Below, in pieces: positions 25,448 through 32,862 of a stretch of DNA of 64,000 nt; within the stretch, counting starts at the first letter, position 1, and each line of letters begins with the position of its first letter. Source of the stretch: Candidatus Aminicenantes bacterium UBA6228 (GTDB taxonomy: Bacteria > Acidobacteriota > Aminicenantia > Aminicenantales > Saccharicenantaceae). The stretch lies in the NCBI GenBank assembly GCA_002441005.1, contig DJWO01000011.1:77483-141482 (forward strand), in the 5' to 3' direction. A program made the translations under genes and the position numbers. The notes beneath the pieces were generated by a model. The model did no database searches. It was not told the DNA's origin and worked only from the letters and a program-made list of their open reading frames with translations.

Positions 25448-27880
25448 ATGGCCGATTCTATAGAAAACTCTGAATTGATGAAAAATGTTCCTCTAATTCC
25501 GCTCCGGGATCTAGTGGTTTTCCCGGCTACGCTTGTTCCCTTTATTGTTGGCCGGCCCTCTTCCATTAAAGCCCTGGAAAAAGCTTATGAACAGGATAAA
25601 CTAATTTTCCTGGCGGCCCAGATGGATGCCTCACTGGATGGCCCGCTGCCCAAGGATATTTATTCTCTAGGGGTAATTGCCAGGATTATCAGAACGGCCA
25701 AAATTGATGAAAGAAATATGAAGGTCATCGTTGAAGGCCTGAACCGGGCCAGAATTGATAGATACTTAAGCACTTATCCCTATTATCAGATTACCACCAG
25801 AATAGTCAAGGCGGCTGAGGATGATTCAGCCGAAGTCCAGGAATTATTAAAAAAGGTCCTGGCTCTTTTTGAAGAATATTTAAAGATCAATCATAATTCC
25901 AGCCTGGATTCAATGACCCCGGCTCTCCGGGAAAACTCCACTGACCGGATCGCCGATATTATTGCTTCTAACCTATATCTCCCCCTGGAGGAAAAGCAGA
26001 ATTTGCTGGAGACAGTAAACACCAGGGAGAGGCTGAGAAGGCTTAGATTCTTATTACAGGAATCACTGGAAAGCGCTACCAGCCGGGAGGCCACCTCTGG
26101 CGGTTCAAGAAGAAAAATATCAATGAGGGAGATCAACCAGAAGACTTTTATGCCCGGAAGCCAGTTCAGGAAAGAAGAACAGCCCAATGAAATTGAGGAG
26201 CTGCGTAAAAAGGTATTTGAGGCTCAGATGACAGCTGATGCCCAGGATAAGGCTTTGAAAGAGATTGAGCGGCTGGAAAGCATGCCGCCGATGTCAGCTG
26301 AAGCCACGGTCAGCCGGAATTATCTTGACTGGCTAATTTCTTTGCCCTGGAACAAAAAATCAAGAGAAAAACGCGATTTAAACGAAGCCGAAAAAATCTT
26401 AAACGAAGACCATTTCGGACTGGAAAAAGTGAAGGAAAGGATCCTTGAATATCTGGCGATCAGGCAGCTGGTCAAGAATCCCAAAGGGGTTATTCTGGCT
26501 TTCATCGGGCCGCCTGGAGTTGGCAAGACTTCTCTCGGGAAATCAATTGCCCGGGCTACCGGCCGGAAATTTGTTCGACTGTCACTGGGAGGCATCAGGG
26601 ATGAGGCTGAAATCCGTGGTCACCGCCGGACCTATATCGGTGCCTACCCCGGACGGATTATCCAGATGGTAAAAAGAGCCGGGACGAAGAATCCGGTTTT
26701 CCTGCTGGATGAAGTGGATAAAATGAGTATGGATTACCGGGGAGATCCAGCGGCCGCTCTGATGGAAGTTCTCGACCCGGAACAAAATAAAGAATTTCTG
26801 GATCATTTCATTGATACCGATTTTGACCTGTCTCAGGTCATGTTTATTGTCACCGCTAATTCGATTGAGCCTATCCCTAAAGCCCTGCTGGACAGGATGG
26901 AAGCTATTAAACTGCCTGGCTATACTGAAGACGAAAAATTGCAGATTGCTAAACATTTCTTAATTCCAAAACAATTAAAAGCCCATGGCCTGACCACTAA
27001 AAACCTGGAATTTACTGACCAGGCTATTATGAAGATTATTAGAGAGTATACGCGGGAAGCCGGAGTCAGGAACCTGGAAAGGGAGACTACTTCTATCTGC
27101 CGCAAAATGGTCAAAAGGGTAGTGGATAAAGGTAAAGATTATCATGAGAAGTTGACTCCCAAGAGCGTCGAAAAATATTTAGGTGTGCCCAAATACCGCC
27201 GCCTGGAAATTGACCGGCAGGACGAAGTCGGGGTGGCTTTAGGCCTGGCCTGGACCGAATTCGGTGGCGAGTTGCTGACTTTCGAAGCAACTAAAATACA
27301 TGGAAAAGGGAACCTGACCTTAACCGGGCAGTTAGGGGAAATCATGCAGGAATCAGCTCAGGCAGCTTATAGCTATGTCCGGGGCAAGCTGTATAAAATT
27401 AACCTGGGAAAAGAAGTCGAAAAGAACTTTGATATTCATATTCATGTACCAGAAGGAGCTATTCCCAAGGAAGGCCCTTCGGCCGGAATCACCATTGCCA
27501 CCGCCATCGTTTCTTTGCTGACTGATATACCGGTTAGCAAGAAAGTGGCCATGACCGGCGAAATTACTTTGCGGGGCAGGGTCTTACCTGTCGGTGGAAT
27601 CAAAGAGAAACTGCTGGCTGCTTACCGGGAGGGCCTAACTGAAATTGTCCTGCCTATTGATAATAAGCCTGATCTGAAAGACCTGCCCAAGAAATTGAAG
27701 CAGAATCTAAAAATTCATCTGGTCGAAAATATGGATCAGGTGTTGGAAGTAGCCCTGACCAGGCAATTTGTGCCCCAAAAAGGGCCCCAGGAGGGAGAGA
27801 AAAAAGAGAAGAGTGAAACCGCAATTTCTGGTTCTGAAGCTCCCTCGTCAGTTGCTAAGGAGCCTGGCTTAACCAATTAG
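25448..27880 (+). CDS. lon: ATP-dependent protease La (Lon)
   Basis: LonA-type protease (810 residues). The N-terminal LAN domain (VPLIPLRDLVVFPATLVPF) is followed by a helical region and the AAA+ module with Walker A (GPPGVGKTSLGKS), Walker B (PVFLLDEVDKM) and GHRRTYIGAYPGRI. The C-terminal protease domain has the Ser-Lys dyad in PKEGPSAGITIATA (Ser) and LPVGGIKEKLLAA (Lys). It degrades misfolded and regulatory proteins in the cytoplasm. A charged tail of about 30 residues follows the protease domain. It closes the tig-clpP-clpX-lon operon. Confidence 0.98.
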   Translation: MADSIENSELMKNVPLIPLRDLVVFPATLVPFIVGRPSSIKALEKAYEQDKLIFLAAQMDASLDGPLPKDIYSLGVIARIIRTAKIDERNMKVIVEGLNRARIDRYLSTYPYYQITTRIVKAAEDDSAEVQELLKKVLALFEEYLKINHNSSLDSMTPALRENSTDRIADIIASNLYLPLEEKQNLLETVNTRERLRRLRFLLQESLESATSREATSGGSRRKISMREINQKTFMPGSQFRKEEQPNEIEELRKKVFEAQMTADAQDKALKEIERLESMPPMSAEATVSRNYLDWLISLPWNKKSREKRDLNEAEKILNEDHFGLEKVKERILEYLAIRQLVKNPKGVILAFIGPPGVGKTSLGKSIARATGRKFVRLSLGGIRDEAEIRGHRRTYIGAYPGRIIQMVKRAGTKNPVFLLDEVDKMSMDYRGDPAAALMEVLDPEQNKEFLDHFIDTDFDLSQVMFIVTANSIEPIPKALLDRMEAIKLPGYTEDEKLQIAKHFLIPKQLKAHGLTTKNLEFTDQAIMKIIREYTREAGVRNLERETTSICRKMVKRVVDKGKDYHEKLTPKSVEKYLGVPKYRRLEIDRQDEVGVALGLAWTEFGGELLTFEATKIHGKGNLTLTGQLGEIMQESAQAAYSYVRGKLYKINLGKEVEKNFDIHIHVPEGAIPKEGPSAGITIATAIVSLLTDIPVSKKVAMTGEITLRGRVLPVGGIKEKLLAAYREGLTEIVLPIDNKPDLKDLPKKLKQNLKIHLVENMDQVLEVALTRQFVPQKGPQEGEKKEKSETAISGSEAPSSVAKEPGLTN

Positions 27881-27959
27881 AATTTATTGCAAGTTACGGG
27901 CCAATTCCTTTAAATAATTAATAAAATAATAAGTTAAAAAAATGAGTGAGGTGCAAGAG

Positions 27960-29240
27960 ATGAAAGAATATGATCTAATCGGACTGGAAGAAAAGGATGT
28001 CTCCAGCTTGAAGAAGATTGCCAGCGGGCTGGATATCGAACCGGAAGACCTGGAAAATGCCAGCCGTCATAACCTGATTTTCAAAATTCTTGAAGCTCAG
28101 GCTAAAAAGCAGGGGATGCTGTTTTCGGAAGGAGTACTGGAGTGTCTGGATGATGGCTTTGGCTTTCTGCGGGCTCCGGAGTTCAGTTATCTCCCCAGTC
28201 CAGACGATATATATGTCTCACCGTCGCAAATAAGAAAGTTCCAGCTCAGGACTGGCGATACTATCTCGGGTATGGTCAGGCCGCCCAAAAATGGCGAAAA
28301 ATATTTTGCCCTGATTAAAATAGAAGCCATAAATTTCATCCATCCAGACGTCGTGCTGGAAGCCAGGCATAATGTTCATTTTGAACAGCTAACGCCGGTT
28401 TATCCCTATGAATTGATTAAGCTTCAGGACGGCAATCAGAAAAATATGAATGCCCGGATCATGGAACTTTTAACCCCGATCGGGAAGGGTCAAAGAGGCC
28501 TGATTGTTTCCCCGCCGCGGGCAGGTAAGACCACCCTGCTTAAAACCATCGCTAAATCAATTGAGAAGAACCACCCGGAAATCTTTTTGATTGTGCTGTT
28601 GATTGCCGAAAGGCCGGAAGAGGTAACCGATTTTAAACGCAGTGTCAATGGCGAGGTAGTAGCTTCGACTTTTGATGAACCGCCGACCAGAAATGTTCAG
28701 GTGGCTAATATAGTTCTTGAAAAGGCCAAGAGGCTGGTTGAGCTAAAAAGAGATGTGGTTATCCTGCTTGATTCTATCACCAGGCTGGCCAGGGCTCATA
28801 ATGCCATTGTTCCGCCGTCGGGAAAGGTTTTATCCGGTGGTATAGACGCTAACGCCTTAAACAAGCCCAAAAAGTTCTTTGGTTCTGCCCGGAAAGTTGA
28901 AGAAGGAGGCAGTTTGACCATTATGGCTACGGCCTTAGTAGACACTGGCAGCCGAATGGATGACGTTATTTTCGAGGAATTTAAGGGAACCGGTAATATG
29001 GAAATAAACCTTGACCGCCGCCTGGTTGATAAACGGATCTTCCCGGCTATTGATATCAGCCGTTCTGGCACCCGAAAAGAAGAGTTGCTTATTCCCGAAA
29101 AAGACCTCAACCGGGTCTGGATACTGCGCAAAATTCTCAGCCAGTTGAATGAGGTTGAGGCCATGGAACTGCTGCTTGAGAAATTGTCCAAAACCAAGAC
29201 CAATGGTGATTTCCTCGAGTCTATGAGCAAAGGACTCTAA
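27960..29240 (+). CDS. rho: Transcription termination factor Rho
   Basis: Hexameric RNA-dependent ATPase that ends transcription. The N-terminal Rho-N helix bundle (residues 1-45) is followed by the cold-shock-like RNA-binding domain (GFGFLRAPEFSYLPSPDDIYVSPSQI region). The ATPase core has Walker A (SPPRAGKTTLL), the Q-loop/R-loop region (VILLDSITRLARAHN) and LSGGIDANALNKPKKFFGSAR. I start at the ATG at 27960 because GAGGTG lies 6 nt upstream; the ATG at 27942 has no SD and would add six residues. Length 426 residues. It is the last plus-strand gene before the dif-like site. Confidence 0.97.
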   Translation: MKEYDLIGLEEKDVSSLKKIASGLDIEPEDLENASRHNLIFKILEAQAKKQGMLFSEGVLECLDDGFGFLRAPEFSYLPSPDDIYVSPSQIRKFQLRTGDTISGMVRPPKNGEKYFALIKIEAINFIHPDVVLEARHNVHFEQLTPVYPYELIKLQDGNQKNMNARIMELLTPIGKGQRGLIVSPPRAGKTTLLKTIAKSIEKNHPEIFLIVLLIAERPEEVTDFKRSVNGEVVASTFDEPPTRNVQVANIVLEKAKRLVELKRDVVILLDSITRLARAHNAIVPPSGKVLSGGIDANALNKPKKFFGSARKVEEGGSLTIMATALVDTGSRMDDVIFEEFKGTGNMEINLDRRLVDKRIFPAIDISRSGTRKEELLIPEKDLNRVWILRKILSQLNEVEAMELLLEKLSKTKTNGDFLESMSKGL

Positions 29241-29581
29241 GCAAGAAAAGAATCAAAGGATTCTCGCCATAAAGACGAGTCGTTACCGGTCTCTGGAATC
29301 ACACCATATTCGACAAAGACGAGAAGCCGTTAGAATAATTTTCCACAATTGCCCAAATTACAGGCAATCATAATATTCACAGTTTAAACAGGTTAGGTAT
29401 CTAATTGATAAATAAAGAGATACAAATAACGGGTGAGATGTGTCGCATAAGTTATATTATGTAAACTAATAGCAGGAGCCACGCGTAGTAGCCACTAAAA
29501 GACCTGAACCCATGCGCTTTAGCACACCCTGATGTTCTCGAATCTAGTTTATCGGAAATGGTGTAAATAGACCTTTAGACG
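29241..29581. other. Non-coding interval between rho and parB
   Basis: This 341-nt gap contains no credible gene. It is AT-richer than its surroundings. It holds the dif-like site (29440-29467), two 9-bp direct repeats of AAAGACGAG (29271-29279 and 29315-29323), and two sequences one mismatch from a DnaA box (29339-29347, 29373-29381). No terminator with a U-run is obvious for the convergent rho and parB genes. Confidence 0.6.
29440..29467 (+). other. dif: dif-like XerC/XerD recombination site
   Basis: The 28-bp site reads as an 11-nt left arm (GTGTCGCATAA), a 6-nt centre (GTTATA) and an 11-nt right arm (TTATGTAAACT). Compared with the E. coli dif sequence as I recall it, 21 of 28 positions match. 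The right (XerD-type) arm is identical to that of the recalled B. subtilis dif. The inner CATAA and TTATG of the arms are inverted repeats, as required for paired recombinase binding. XerCD would resolve chromosome dimers here at division. It sits where gene orientation converges, as expected for a terminus. No second copy was seen nearby. Confidence 0.85.
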
Positions 29582-30442
29582 CTATGGGAATTTTAAGACC
29601 GGGGACTTAAGTTTTTTGATGACATCTTCCAGGATTGAAATCAGTTCTTGCCTGGTCACGACTTGTTTTTTGAATTCAATCCTTAATTTATAGGTCTTGT
29701 TGTCCGATGGAATATAGTTAAAAACATAAGGCTTGTTTTTAGTCTCTTCTCCCTGCGATTTGTCTTTGATGAGCTTGGTGAGGTCTCGAGTATCGGATCT
29801 GGTCAATCTTCTTTCTATTATGGTCTCGACGGCCTTAGCCATTGTATTCAAGTCATCAATCTTGGCAATTTCGATAATAGTGCTACGGCTGGTTATAGCG
29901 GCTGATTTAATCATCTGGCGAAGTTCAGAGGGAATTCTGGAAACAGATATAATTTCGGTAATAGTTGATCTGGATTTGCCTATTCTCTCCGCTATGTCCT
30001 GGTGGCTATAATCATAGAGATTAATTAAGGCTTTCAGGCCATCTGCCTCCTCAAAAATATCAAGGTCTTTTCTCTGGAGGTTCTCAATAAGCGAAATCTC
30101 CATTGCTTCCTGGTCATTAACGTCCATCTGGATACACGGAATATCCTTTAAAGCCAGGTTTTTTGAGGCAAAATAACGCCTTTCTCCTGCAATAATCTCG
30201 AACCGGGCCCCTTTTGATCTAATAAGAATAGGCTCGAGAACCCCCTTTGTCTTAATGGATTCCATCAATTCTTGAATATCCCCCAGTTCACTTCTGGGCT
30301 GCCTTGGGTTCGGATCTATCCTGTCTATGGGAATTAATCTCACCATTTGACCCGGAGACTTCTGGGAGATAAGCTCCACAAAATGAGGATCATGCCTCAT
30401 GCTTAATGAATCAGGTAAGCCGCTTTTTTTAGTTTTGTCCAC
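29582..30442 (-). CDS. parB: ParB/Spo0J-family partition protein
   Basis: Residues about 35-130 form the ParB CTPase domain, with IDPNPRQPR, GVLEPILIR, AGERRYFASKNL and IENLQRKDLDIFEEADGL. A helix-turn-helix follows (HQDIAERIGKSRSTITEIISVSRIP), then a charged linker and a C-terminal dimerisation region. It would bind a centromere-like site and spread along DNA, working with ParA. I start it at the GTG at 30442, which overlaps the parA stop by 14 nt; an earlier in-frame codon at 30502 lies deep inside parA, and an ATG at 30397 is another option. No canonical parS (TGTTTCACGTGAAACA) is visible in this window. Confidence 0.9.
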   Translation of the reverse strand: MDKTKKSGLPDSLSMRHDPHFVELISQKSPGQMVRLIPIDRIDPNPRQPRSELGDIQELMESIKTKGVLEPILIRSKGARFEIIAGERRYFASKNLALKDIPCIQMDVNDQEAMEISLIENLQRKDLDIFEEADGLKALINLYDYSHQDIAERIGKSRSTITEIISVSRIPSELRQMIKSAAITSRSTIIEIAKIDDLNTMAKAVETIIERRLTRSDTRDLTKLIKDKSQGEETKNKPYVFNYIPSDNKTYKLRIEFKKQVVTRQELISILEDVIKKLKSPVLKFP

Positions 30443-31193
30443 GTTCCAGCAACTCCTCGGCGATTTGTTTATATTGATTTGCTCCGATCGACTCAGGAGC
30501 AAAAGTAAAGATGCTTTCCTTATAGGCAGGGCTCTCCTCGAGTTTTACGCTCTTGGATATATAAGTTTTAAAGACTTTGTCACCAAAAACCTCAATTATC
30601 CGTCCGACTACGTCTTTTGAGAGGTTTGTGCGCCTATCGTGAAGGGTAATTATCACGCCGATGATATCCAGGCCAGGATTAGCGATCCTTTTGACCTTAT
30701 CTATGGTCTCAAGCAGGTCATCTGTCCCCTCAAGGCACAAATAAGAGGACTGGATGGGGATTAGAATATGGGTGGCTGCCACCAGGGCATTTAAGGTTAT
30801 CAAGCCAAGTGTAGGAGGTGTATCAATTAATATATAATCGTAATTATCGCAAACCTCACTAAGAGCATCACGCAGCCGGTAATGGCCATCGAACTCACCT
30901 ATTAGAGAAGGCTCGAGCTTGGCCATAGATATTCTTGATATGGCGACATCAAGCCCTGGCACAGTTGACCTAACGATAACCTCAGACATTTTAGTGTTTT
31001 TATCCATCAAAACATCATAAAGTGTTTTTTCAAAATCAGCAGGGTTTTTAACAATTGAAATCGTACTGTGGGCCTGAGGGTCCATATCGACGAGAAGAAT
31101 TTTTTTTCCCATGAGGGCCAGAGCGGCCGATAGATTAATGCAGGTAGTTGTCTTGCCTACCCCTCCCTTCTGGTTAGTTACAGCAATTATCAA
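30429..31193 (-). CDS. parA: ParA/Soj-family partition ATPase
   Basis: A 254-residue ParA ATPase without an N-terminal DNA-binding extension: it opens directly with the deviant Walker A (NQKGGVGKTTTCIN). It also has LLVDMDPQAHST (A' box), ILIDTPPTLGLIT (Walker B) and the LEGTDDLLETID helix. It would bind the nucleoid non-specifically in the ATP state and move ParB-bound DNA. Translation starts at a TTG (31193) 5 nt after a strong SD (GGAGG). A promoter and a cluster of TGTCGGC repeats lie upstream. Its position next to a dif-like site is unusual for chromosomal parA. Confidence 0.93.
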   Translation of the reverse strand: MIIAVTNQKGGVGKTTTCINLSAALALMGKKILLVDMDPQAHSTISIVKNPADFEKTLYDVLMDKNTKMSEVIVRSTVPGLDVAISRISMAKLEPSLIGEFDGHYRLRDALSEVCDNYDYILIDTPPTLGLITLNALVAATHILIPIQSSYLCLEGTDDLLETIDKVKRIANPGLDIIGVIITLHDRRTNLSKDVVGRIIEVFGDKVFKTYISKSVKLEESPAYKESIFTFAPESIGANQYKQIAEELLERGQN

Positions 31194-31225
31194 TCTGTCC
31201 TCCGAAAATCATCACATCAATAAAT

Positions 31226-31253
31226 TTTATACATAAAAAGAATAAAAAGACAA
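31226..31253 (-). promoter_or_regulatory. Candidate promoter of parAB
   Basis: Read on the minus strand, TTGTCT (31253-31248) and TATAAA (31231-31226) are 16 nt apart and 33 nt ahead of the parA TTG start. Confidence 0.5.
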
Positions 31254-31282
31254 GTGCTAAATAAAAAAAATACGGAACTGGG

Positions 31283-31446
31283 GTCGGCCGGCCGACATAG
31301 GCATAAGTGCTTGATAATAAATAAGATAGAGCGATGATAGATAATTTATAGATGCCGACAACCGGGTTCTGGGCTTTGGTCTGGCTTAAAGAGTTGAAAC
31401 TGTCGGAAATATATGGTTTTTTGGAGCTGCAAATGAAAATGTCGGC
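31283..31446. repeat. Cluster of GTCGGC/GCCGAC repeats upstream of parA
   Basis: The 14-bp perfect palindrome GTCGGCCGGCCGAC (31283-31296) contains the hexamer in both orientations. GCCGACA recurs at 31354-31360 and TGTCGGC at 31440-31446, with a one-mismatch copy TGTCGGA at 31401-31407. Four exact GTCGGC hexamers in about 165 bp is far more than chance. Location just upstream of the parA promoter suggests a ParB-binding centromere or an operator. Confidence 0.6.
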
Positions 31447-31518
31447 AATTCAAAGAGCAGCTGGGCTGAAATAAAGACGATTAAAGGCAATAGGCTGAGT
31501 TGCGCTTGGGGAATCTGC

Positions 31519-32853
31519 TTATTCACCGCCGATCTGCAGGCTCTTAATCCTGAGGGTTGGAGCTGTTAATGAACGGTTGAGGTCAAGATCGTTGCCTATC
31601 AGGTCTATTCCATTAAATATTTCATCAGAAGTACCGGCAATGGTGATTCCTTTAACTGGAAAGGATATTTTTCCATTCTCGATGAAAAAACCGGCAGCTC
31701 CTCCGGTAAAGTTTCCATTGACAGGGTTTATCCCATAGCCGGTGACCTCTTTTACCAGTACTCCCCTGCTGGTATTCTGGATTATTTCTTCAGGCCTGGT
31801 CTGGCCCGCGGCTAAATAAATATTATGCGGTCCAATACCTGGTAAATCGGCAAAACCACCCCGGCTGGCGTTGCCGGTACTTTTGACACCGGCTCTGCGG
31901 CCAGCATAGGTATTGTATAAGAAGCCCTTAAGAACTCCATTTTCGACGATGATTCTGTTCTGGGTAGGTACGCCTTCACCATCAAAAGGTGCACTGGCCA
32001 GACCTTTTTCCCTTGTCCCGTCATCAATAATAGTAATTAGCTCGGAACCAATTTTTTGCCCGGCTCTTTTCCCGAGAAAACTGGCCCCCTGCAAGACGCT
32101 CTGGCCGTTAATCGCTTGGATAAATCCGCCCAAAATGGCGTAAGCTACGTCTGGATGAAGGATAACAGCCGCTCTCTGCGTCTTTAGCGGTTTAGGGTCG
32201 AGCATCTCAACTGCCTTCCCAGCAGCTACCCTGGCCAGGTCCTTAGCCGGCTTAAGATCTGCAAAAAAGCGGCGGTTGGTTGATTCATAGCCTGCTGATT
32301 TTTGCTGGCCCTTTTCAGCAATCACCCCCAGTCCATAGCCGCAGCCAGTAGATTTAAAGCTCTTTACCCAGTTAAAAGAATTGGCGATTATGATCTGGCT
32401 TTCACTTTCACCGTAACTGGCACCGGCACTTTTAGTTACTCCCGGAATGTTTAAAGCCAGTTTTTCAGCCTCCTGGATCAAAGCGATTTTGCGGTCAATA
32501 GAAATAGTGGACAGATCCGGGTCATAAATAGCCTTGACTTCGGTCAGGGCCGGCTCGGCCGGCAGCTGATTGTTTTCATCCGGACTTACTGCCCGGGCAA
32601 ATTCGACTGCCCGGTCTATGCTCTTCTTCAGGCTTTCCGGTTTAAAATCGTTGACAAATGCGAATCCCAGTCTTTTCCCGGCAATCACCCTGATTCCAAG
32701 GCCATAGCTCTGAGCTTCCTGGACGCTTTCTACCTGTCCGTTTCTTACCTCCAGACTGAGCTGGCGATTATCTTCAAGATAAACCTCGGCCTGCTCAGCT
32801 CCTTTTTTCAGGCAATCCTTTATAACCTGTTGAGCCAATGCTTTATAATCCAT
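31519..32853 (-). CDS. tldE: TldE/PmbA-family protein (metalloprotease partner)
   Basis: TldE half of the TldD/TldE heterodimeric protease (444 residues). Family marks are the opening region GAEQAEVYLEDNRQLSLEVRNGQVE, the middle PAAVILHPDVAYAIL-type block (RAAVILHPDVAYAILGGF), GEGVPTQNRIIVENGVLKGFLYNTYAGR and the C-terminal GIDLIGNDLD. As expected for TldE it lacks the HExxxH zinc motif, which is in tldD, 9 nt upstream. The heterodimer degrades unfolded peptides and matures some modified peptides (for example microcin B17 in E. coli). No peptide substrate gene was recognised nearby. Confidence 0.92.
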   Translation of the reverse strand: MDYKALAQQVIKDCLKKGAEQAEVYLEDNRQLSLEVRNGQVESVQEAQSYGLGIRVIAGKRLGFAFVNDFKPESLKKSIDRAVEFARAVSPDENNQLPAEPALTEVKAIYDPDLSTISIDRKIALIQEAEKLALNIPGVTKSAGASYGESESQIIIANSFNWVKSFKSTGCGYGLGVIAEKGQQKSAGYESTNRRFFADLKPAKDLARVAAGKAVEMLDPKPLKTQRAAVILHPDVAYAILGGFIQAINGQSVLQGASFLGKRAGQKIGSELITIIDDGTREKGLASAPFDGEGVPTQNRIIVENGVLKGFLYNTYAGRRAGVKSTGNASRGGFADLPGIGPHNIYLAAGQTRPEEIIQNTSRGVLVKEVTGYGINPVNGNFTGGAAGFFIENGKISFPVKGITIAGTSDEIFNGIDLIGNDLDLNRSLTAPTLRIKSLQIGGE

Positions 32854-32862
32854 GATTTCCTC

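Larger units (their letters stand above)
31194..31518. other. Non-coding interval upstream of parA
   Basis: This 325-nt stretch between tldE and parA has no plausible gene. It carries the parA promoter, the TGTCGGC repeat cluster (31283-31446) and two copies of AAGTGCT (31252-31258, 31305-31311), 53 nt apart. Confidence 0.6.

Noticed and set aside
29339..29381. Two DnaA-box-like sequences (one mismatch each) near parAB, suggesting oriC
   Set aside because: Only two degenerate boxes, no dnaA/dnaN/rnpA/gidA genes, and the dif-like site plus converging gene orientation point to the terminus instead.
31252..31311. AAGTGCTAA as a CIRCE half-site
   Set aside because: No inverted partner at 9-nt spacing; the second AAGTGCT is a direct repeat 53 nt away.
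29241..31518. Canonical parS (TGTTTCACGTGAAACA) for ParB
   Set aside because: No such 16-mer seen here or elsewhere in the window on reading; the GTCGGC cluster is reported instead.
31194..31518. Second dif copy that would flank an Xer-integrated element
   Set aside because: GCATAAG and TAATTTATAG fragments do not form two arms with a 6-8 nt centre.
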